64,000 nt of DNA from Chloroflexota bacterium (GTDB lineage: Bacteria > Chloroflexota > Anaerolineae > 4572-78 > J111): NCBI GenBank assembly GCA_016860845.1, contig BOKF01000008.1:216239-280238 (forward strand), given 5' to 3'. Of the stretch, positions 59,619 to 64,000 are shown in pieces. Under the pieces are notes generated by a model that had not been told where the DNA came from, did not search any database, and was given only the letters and a program-made list of their open reading frames with translations. Each line of letters opens with the position of its first letter. The first letter of the stretch is position 1. The translations under genes were made by a program, and so were the position numbers.

Positions 59619-61718
59619 TTGAAATTACACCGGATTATTTCTTATGGCTTAATGACGGCCGGGACGATCGTGTCGGCCAGAGCCGCGCTGAAACGCCACC
59701 AGTGGGAGGAATTTAACGTCCACGCCGCGATTGTGCTCGATTGGGATGATGTCCAGGCCGTAGTTACCCGCGCTGCCTCCGTTTTTGCCGGAGCTGGAGA
59801 AAGCCAGGAGGCTGCAATTGACTTGCTGCGGCGTTACCGCGAAAATGGCGCGACCCACCTGTCCATACCCGAACTCACCCTCGGCCGTTTGCTGGCCAAA
59901 GGCGAAATGAGCATCACCCAGGGTTCGAGCCAGAACCGGGTCTATTTGCAGGCCCAAAATGCAGCCCTGGCCGACCTGGTTACGGCGGAATTGCAGACCC
60001 GTTTGCCTCACCTCAAACCGCTGCGCAGTGGAACCAAAACGCCGCTTGTATCGTTCCTCGGCGATCTGCCTTCTGTGGCCGAAGTTGGCCTGGGCTTTGA
60101 TCCGGCCCACGCGGCCCTGACTCATCGGGCTGGTTTAGCCCCGGTAGCCCGGCCTATTGGCTACAGTTGGGTTCAGCCGGAAATGATCGAGCGTACCCTG
60201 GGCCAGGCGGCTGCCCTGGGAGCTAAGATCATCGCCTTCCAGGGGAGCCTCATCCCCGGCCACGAATTCAAGATGGAGCATACGGTCGAGGCTATGCGCC
60301 GGCATCGTCTGACCTACGCCTATTTTAGCCAGAGCCGCCATCAAAAAGGGGACTGGTTTCTGGCTAAGAGTCTGGCCGAAGCTGGCCTGGTCATCCTGGC
60401 TCACGAATTTCAGCCGGAGGAACTGTTGGAAGAGGATTGGTTTACGGCCTCCTACCGCTGGGCCACTCTGGCCACCGAGGCCGGTATCCGGCTGTGCTCG
60501 GTTCGCTTCTTCCGTATTCTACACGCGGCAGACCCACTGGAGTCGGTGGCTTACGTCAAGGAGCTGGCGCATGCCCTGGAACATACCGGCCTGCTGCTGG
60601 ACCACGCCGGCGCTGTTGATTTAACAGTCTATCAACCCCAACGTGACGAAGTCGCCCTGGCCTCCGCCGGGCTGAGTATTGCCGGAGCCGCCGGCCTGGC
60701 CAGCGACCTATTCTCCGTGCCGGATAGCCTCAAGCTGTTGGGTGTGGGCGTGAGCGCGCTGGCCCTGACCGGCCTGCCGTTTTGGGAAAAGGCCGAAGGC
60801 GGAAGGCGGAAGGCGGAAGACAGCCATCACCATGACCATCATGACCATGACCACGATCATCCCCATGAGCATGACCATCATCACGACCACGACCATGAAC
60901 ACCCTCACGATCATCACGACCATGCTCATGGTCACGACCATGGACACAGCCACGGCCACCCCTCGACGACCGCCTATGCGCCTAAAGGATTGGCCCTGGC
61001 GGCCTCGGTGCTCTACCCGGCTGCGGCGACGGCGCTGAATGGGGCAAACCCGGTCGGAGCAGTGGCCCAGGCGCTGGCGGTCAGTGTTGCCGGGACGGCT
61101 GCTTTGAGCGCGACCACCGCCGAAACCGACTATCTTTTAGGGATTGAAGAATATCGCGGTTATAATCTCGACTGGTTGATCCCCCTGGGTCTGGCCGCAG
61201 GCAGCGCCCTCATAAGTTCCCGAAATCGAAAATCCTGCCAAAGGCACGCAAGCGAAATCGAAAATCCAAAATCTCCCTGGCGTTGGCTGCCGCTGGCCGG
61301 TGTTGCCCTGGCCGCCCTTGGAAGCCTGAGCGGGAGGGGTAACTCAAATGCGCCCGCTGTCCTAGACCGGGAGCACCGCCATGCCCATACCCACCACCTG
61401 TCGGCCTTTCAGCGGGCCGTGGGTGACAGCAAAATGGCTCTCTCGCCGAGACCGCTGCGCAAATGGGCTTTGCTGGCTCCGCTGGGGGTGGTTGGTGCAT
61501 CAATCTTAAAACAAAATAAACAGGATGACCTGGCGGCGCTGGCCCTGACCGTCGCCGCGGCCGGCCAGATTGCCACATTGACCGGCTTTCGCAACGGCCA
61601 GCGCCCGCTGTTGAAAACGTTAGAAGGGCGGGCCAAGGGTTGGGCTATCGGCACTGTCCTGGCGGGGCTTTTCTGGTTTGTTTTTGCGCTACTGAGTCCA
61701 AAAAGTAATAAGAAGTAG
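59619..61718 (+). CDS. DUF5693 family membrane protein with His-rich insert
   Basis: TTG start at 59619, behind GAGAGG. 699 aa: N-terminal hydrophobic stretch, then a large extracytoplasmic domain typical of DUF5693 (WEEFNVHAAIVLDWDDVQAV, RENGATHLSIPELTLGRLLA, GQAAALGAKIIAFQGSLIPG). Residues about 403-448 are an insert of some two dozen His alternating with Asp/Glu/Pro (HDHHDHDHDHPHEHDHHHDH), which probably binds metal. Several C-terminal TM helices follow. The family is found beside exopolysaccharide genes; its function is unknown. A KAEGGRRKAED repeat precedes the insert. Confidence 0.75.
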   Translation: MKLHRIISYGLMTAGTIVSARAALKRHQWEEFNVHAAIVLDWDDVQAVVTRAASVFAGAGESQEAAIDLLRRYRENGATHLSIPELTLGRLLAKGEMSITQGSSQNRVYLQAQNAALADLVTAELQTRLPHLKPLRSGTKTPLVSFLGDLPSVAEVGLGFDPAHAALTHRAGLAPVARPIGYSWVQPEMIERTLGQAAALGAKIIAFQGSLIPGHEFKMEHTVEAMRRHRLTYAYFSQSRHQKGDWFLAKSLAEAGLVILAHEFQPEELLEEDWFTASYRWATLATEAGIRLCSVRFFRILHAADPLESVAYVKELAHALEHTGLLLDHAGAVDLTVYQPQRDEVALASAGLSIAGAAGLASDLFSVPDSLKLLGVGVSALALTGLPFWEKAEGGRRKAEDSHHHDHHDHDHDHPHEHDHHHDHDHEHPHDHHDHAHGHDHGHSHGHPSTTAYAPKGLALAASVLYPAAATALNGANPVGAVAQALAVSVAGTAALSATTAETDYLLGIEEYRGYNLDWLIPLGLAAGSALISSRNRKSCQRHASEIENPKSPWRWLPLAGVALAALGSLSGRGNSNAPAVLDREHRHAHTHHLSAFQRAVGDSKMALSPRPLRKWALLAPLGVVGASILKQNKQDDLAALALTVAAAGQIATLTGFRNGQRPLLKTLEGRAKGWAIGTVLAGLFWFVFALLSPKSNKK
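60791..60820. repeat. in-frame GCGGAAG tandem repeat
   Basis: GGCGGAAGGCGGAAGGCGGA and flanks encode AEGGRRKAED directly before the His-rich insert. Confidence 0.7.
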
Positions 61719-61727
61719 TAAATTTTA

Positions 61728-61798
61728 ACCACAGATTACACGGATTTCCACAAATCAAAGATTTCATGTCTGTGTAATCTGCTGTGAAATCTGTGGTA
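61728..61798. repeat. inverted repeat ACCACAGATTACAC...GTGTAATCTGC
   Basis: CCACAGATTACACGGATTTC and GTCTGTGTAATCTGCTGTGA with TCTGTGG form a long dyad between the DUF5693 and flippase genes, stopping 7 nt before the ATG at 61805. Confidence 0.7.
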
Positions 61799-61804
61799 GC
61801 TTTA

Positions 61805-63076
61805 ATGAGCGTTTCTACGGACAAAGCCCGATCCAACGCACTGCGCAGCCTGTCTGCGGTGTCGCTTAACAAAGTGGTCCAGGTGGCCGGGCTGGTGGCC
61901 ACTGTCGCTTTAGTCCCGCGCCTCTTTGGAGCGGAGGATTATGGCCGCTTTGCCTTTGTACTGTCGCTGTCTTACCTGGGCCAGGTCTTGGGCGATTTTG
62001 GCACCCTCGATGTGCTGGGCCGCTTTGTGCCAGGCATGACCTCCGGCGAGGCTGGCCGGCTTTATATGCGCACGCTGGCCTTTAAGGTAATGGTAGGCGC
62101 TGCCTGTGGGATTATCACGGCGGGAGTTGCCCTGGCCCTGGCTCCGTGGATGACTTGGGTCTGGGCGGGCCTGACCGGCCTGGGCGTGGCGCTGCATATC
62201 GTGGCCTGGGTCCCTTTTCAATTTGCCCTGGGACTTAACCGGGTGGGGACCTGGATGGCTGAGCAAGCGTGGCGGCAGTGGGCCTTGCTGCTGTTGCTGC
62301 TGGCTCTGCTTCCACTCTGGGGATTGGGGGGCGCGCTGCTGGCTGTACTGGTAATGGAAATTATTTTTTGCGGGTTGGGGGTCTGGTGGGTGCGCGATTA
62401 CTGGCGCGGCGCCGATTTACGACTCGAATGGCCCTACCTCGCTGCCTACGTTCGTTTTGGGCTGACTTTTTTCCTGGCGAATTTAGCGGCTGTTGCCCTC
62501 TATCGCTCCGGGCCGGCGCTGGTCGAGCTGCTCACCGGCGACTCTAAACAAACCGGTTACTTCAACCTGGCTCTGGGTCTCTTTTTGCTGGGGTATATCA
62601 CGGTCAGCCAGTTTGCCCAGGGTTTGATCCCGCTGCTGAGCAGTTTGCGGGCGGCGGGACAGATGGGCCAGGTACGGCAGTGGCTGCGCAACTTTGTGTC
62701 CTATGGCTGGTGGCTGAGCTGCCTGGGGGTGTTGGCGGTCTGGCTGCTGGCCGATGGGGTTGTGCCCCTGATTTTTGGGCCGGATTTTGCCGGGGCGGCG
62801 GCCTCGCTGAAGTGGATCAGCCTGGGCATGCCGCTGGCAACTTTATTGTGGGCCGGAAACGTTCTCGCCACCGTAATGGGACGGGGTCAGGTTAAATTTG
62901 GCGCGGCGCTCGCAGCTCTGTTGACCTTCAGCGGGGTGGCGCTGGGATTAGTCCCGCATTATGGCGCAGCGGGTGCGGCCCTGGCCTTGAGCCTGGCTGT
63001 GACCGCCAATGTGGCTGTCTTGGGTGTCTATTTGTGGCCTTATTATTATTACAGCGCAATGTTGCTGACAAAATAA
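61805..63076 (+). CDS. Wzx-type polysaccharide flippase (MOP superfamily)
   Basis: ATG at 61805 (MSVSTDKARSNALRSLSAVS) preferred to a GTG at 61784 inside the repeat. ~423 aa, twelve or so TM helices. MOP features: LNKVVQVAGLVATVALVPRL, FGAEDYGRFAFVLSLSYLG, LGDFGTLDVLGRFVPGM, and the late LIFGPDFAGAAASLKWISLG. It probably exports lipid-linked repeat units made by the upstream glycosyltransferases. The IS begins within ~15 nt of its stop. Confidence 0.9.
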   Translation: MSVSTDKARSNALRSLSAVSLNKVVQVAGLVATVALVPRLFGAEDYGRFAFVLSLSYLGQVLGDFGTLDVLGRFVPGMTSGEAGRLYMRTLAFKVMVGAACGIITAGVALALAPWMTWVWAGLTGLGVALHIVAWVPFQFALGLNRVGTWMAEQAWRQWALLLLLLALLPLWGLGGALLAVLVMEIIFCGLGVWWVRDYWRGADLRLEWPYLAAYVRFGLTFFLANLAAVALYRSGPALVELLTGDSKQTGYFNLALGLFLLGYITVSQFAQGLIPLLSSLRAAGQMGQVRQWLRNFVSYGWWLSCLGVLAVWLLADGVVPLIFGPDFAGAAASLKWISLGMPLATLLWAGNVLATVMGRGQVKFGAALAALLTFSGVALGLVPHYGAAGAALALSLAVTANVAVLGVYLWPYYYYSAMLLTK

Positions 63077-63089
63077 CCAAAAAGACAAA

Positions 63090-63144
63090 GGCATGGTATG
63101 TTTCTCCAACCACGAGCCAAGTGGGAAGGAGAAAATACCATGCC
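63090..63144 (+). promoter_or_regulatory. hairpin sequestering the transposase SD and start codon
   Basis: GGCATGGTATGTTTCTCC pairs with GGAGAAAATACCATGCC, covering AAGGAGA and the ATG at 63140. In many IS elements such stems block translation of transcripts that run in from outside. Confidence 0.7.
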
Positions 63145-64000
63145 TAACGAAATTATAACCAAGATACAGTTTATTGAGACATGTCCTGCGCCGGCGTGTA
63201 ACTTGTCGGGCCAGGATATTGAGCAGTTTGTGGAAGAATTGGACAGTTACGCAAAGCTGTTTGAGCCAGCCTTTGGCCGCCGAGAGCAATGGCAATGGAG
63301 CAGGCTGTACCTGAAAGGACTGTTGGGGCCGACACAGCGCAAGACGGTCGAGCGGATGGCTTTGGAGTTGGGTCAAAATGTGCGGGATATGCAGCATTTT
63401 GTGGGGCAGAGTCCGTGGCGGAAGGAAGCAGCGGTGTTGATCCATCAGGGTTTGGTAGCCCAGACGCTGGGGGAAGTGGATGGGGTCATGCTGATTGACG
63501 AGTCGGGGGTGGTCAAACAAGGCCAGGACTCGGTGGGTGTGGCGGCGCAGTATTGCGGTTCGGTGGGCAAGGTGGCCAATTCGCAGGTGGGGGTTCACCT
63601 GGGTTACGTCAGTCGCCAGGGCTACACCCTGGTGGATAGCCAGTTGTTTCTGCCGGCTGAATGGTTTGATGAAGCCCATAAGGAGCGCCGCCAGGCCTGT
63701 GGCGTGCCAGAGGATCTGACCTACCAGACCAAACCGGAAATTGGACTTGAATTGTTGCAAGCCGCGGTCAAACGCAACGAGCAACTTGAAGAGCCTTTGC
63801 CGTTTGAGTGGGTTGCTGCCGATGCCCTGTATGGTGATTCGCCCGCTTTTCGCGACGGGATAGCTGCTTTGGGCAAATGGTACTTCACGGAAATCAAAAG
63901 CACCAGCCAGGTCTGGCTTCATCGGCCCGAAGTGTATGTGCCCGCCTGGAAAGGGCGCGGTCGCCGGCCCACTCGCCTGCGCTTGTGCCAGCCAACCGAT
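63140..64000 (+). mobile_element. IS701-family transposase (partial, cut by window end)
   Basis: 287 codons are open to the last base. It has the IS701 features LYLKGLLGPTQRKTVERMAL, MQHFVGQSPWRKEA, first catalytic Asp in MLIDESGVVKQG, QYCGSVGKVANSQVGVHLGY, and the second Asp region WVAADALYGDSPAFRDGI. The C-terminal catalytic Glu lies outside the window. It is co-directional with the flippase gene, and its start codon is inside a hairpin. The left IS end should lie between 63077 and 63139. Confidence 0.88.

Noticed and set aside
62948..63922. 324-aa frame on the minus strand opposite the flippase end and the transposase
   Set aside because: It spans the stop of one gene and most of the IS701 transposase in antisense; the plus-strand transposase has clear family motifs.
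1..64000. tRNA, rRNA or tmRNA genes
   Set aside because: Gaps were read for cloverleaf-like and CCA-ended sequences and none was found; a covariance search was not possible here.

Overview
The window reads as a chromosomal segment of a Chloroflexota bacterium, probably Anaerolineae-like. This is inferred from gene content: Thr/Pro-rich linkers behind lipoproteins, many GT-C (GT39-type) membrane glycosyltransferases, a DUF5693 protein, a Ser/Thr kinase and AAA_35-type NTPases, GAF-rich signalling proteins, and MurJ and UppP. No rRNA or tRNA gene and no CRISPR array was seen. Genes are dense, often overlap by 4 nt, and gaps are small.

Layout. 1-9 kb: housekeeping and metabolic genes (secreted membrane protein cut by the edge, ATP-grasp ligase, YggX, formyltransferase, ComB, thioredoxin-TPR, M20 amidohydrolase, peptide-type ABC binding lipoprotein). 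9-21 kb: cell-envelope genes (response regulator, MurJ, phospholipase D-like protein, GT39 enzymes, double-FKBP lipoprotein, polyprenyl-phosphate GT2 with a flippase-like partner). 20.5-28 kb: a minus-strand block with a TumE-like toxin-antitoxin pair, a 1328-aa protein with two AAA_35 NTPases, TPR and a TolB-like propeller, and an 811-aa kinase-TIR-AAA_35 fusion. 28-39.7 kb: two GT-C membrane proteins, a GAF/PP2C phosphatase, a PstS-like lipoprotein, UppP and Tgt. 39.8-49.8 kb: NarL-type two-component system, RTX-repeat secreted protein, orphan receiver, Rieske-glutamate synthase fusion, and a DUF420-like protein with His-Ala-Glu repeats. 49.9-63 kb: a plus-strand surface-polysaccharide block, with a short lasso-leader-like reading frame and a PF14907-type nucleotidyltransferase, ending in a Wzx-type flippase. 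63.1 kb to the end: an IS701-type transposase cut by the window edge.

Three things stand out. First, the kinase-TIR-NTPase fusion beside a second protein with related NTPase domains looks like an uncharacterised signalling or conflict system. Second, the peptide frame at 52,053 matches the lasso-peptide leader pattern and carries an in-frame TAA before a Cys/Trp/Gly-rich, core-like segment. Third, the window is full of short repeat units that occur both as inverted pairs between genes and as in-frame tandem arrays inside genes, mainly in loops of membrane glycosyltransferases. Their spread is not explained by any transposase seen here.
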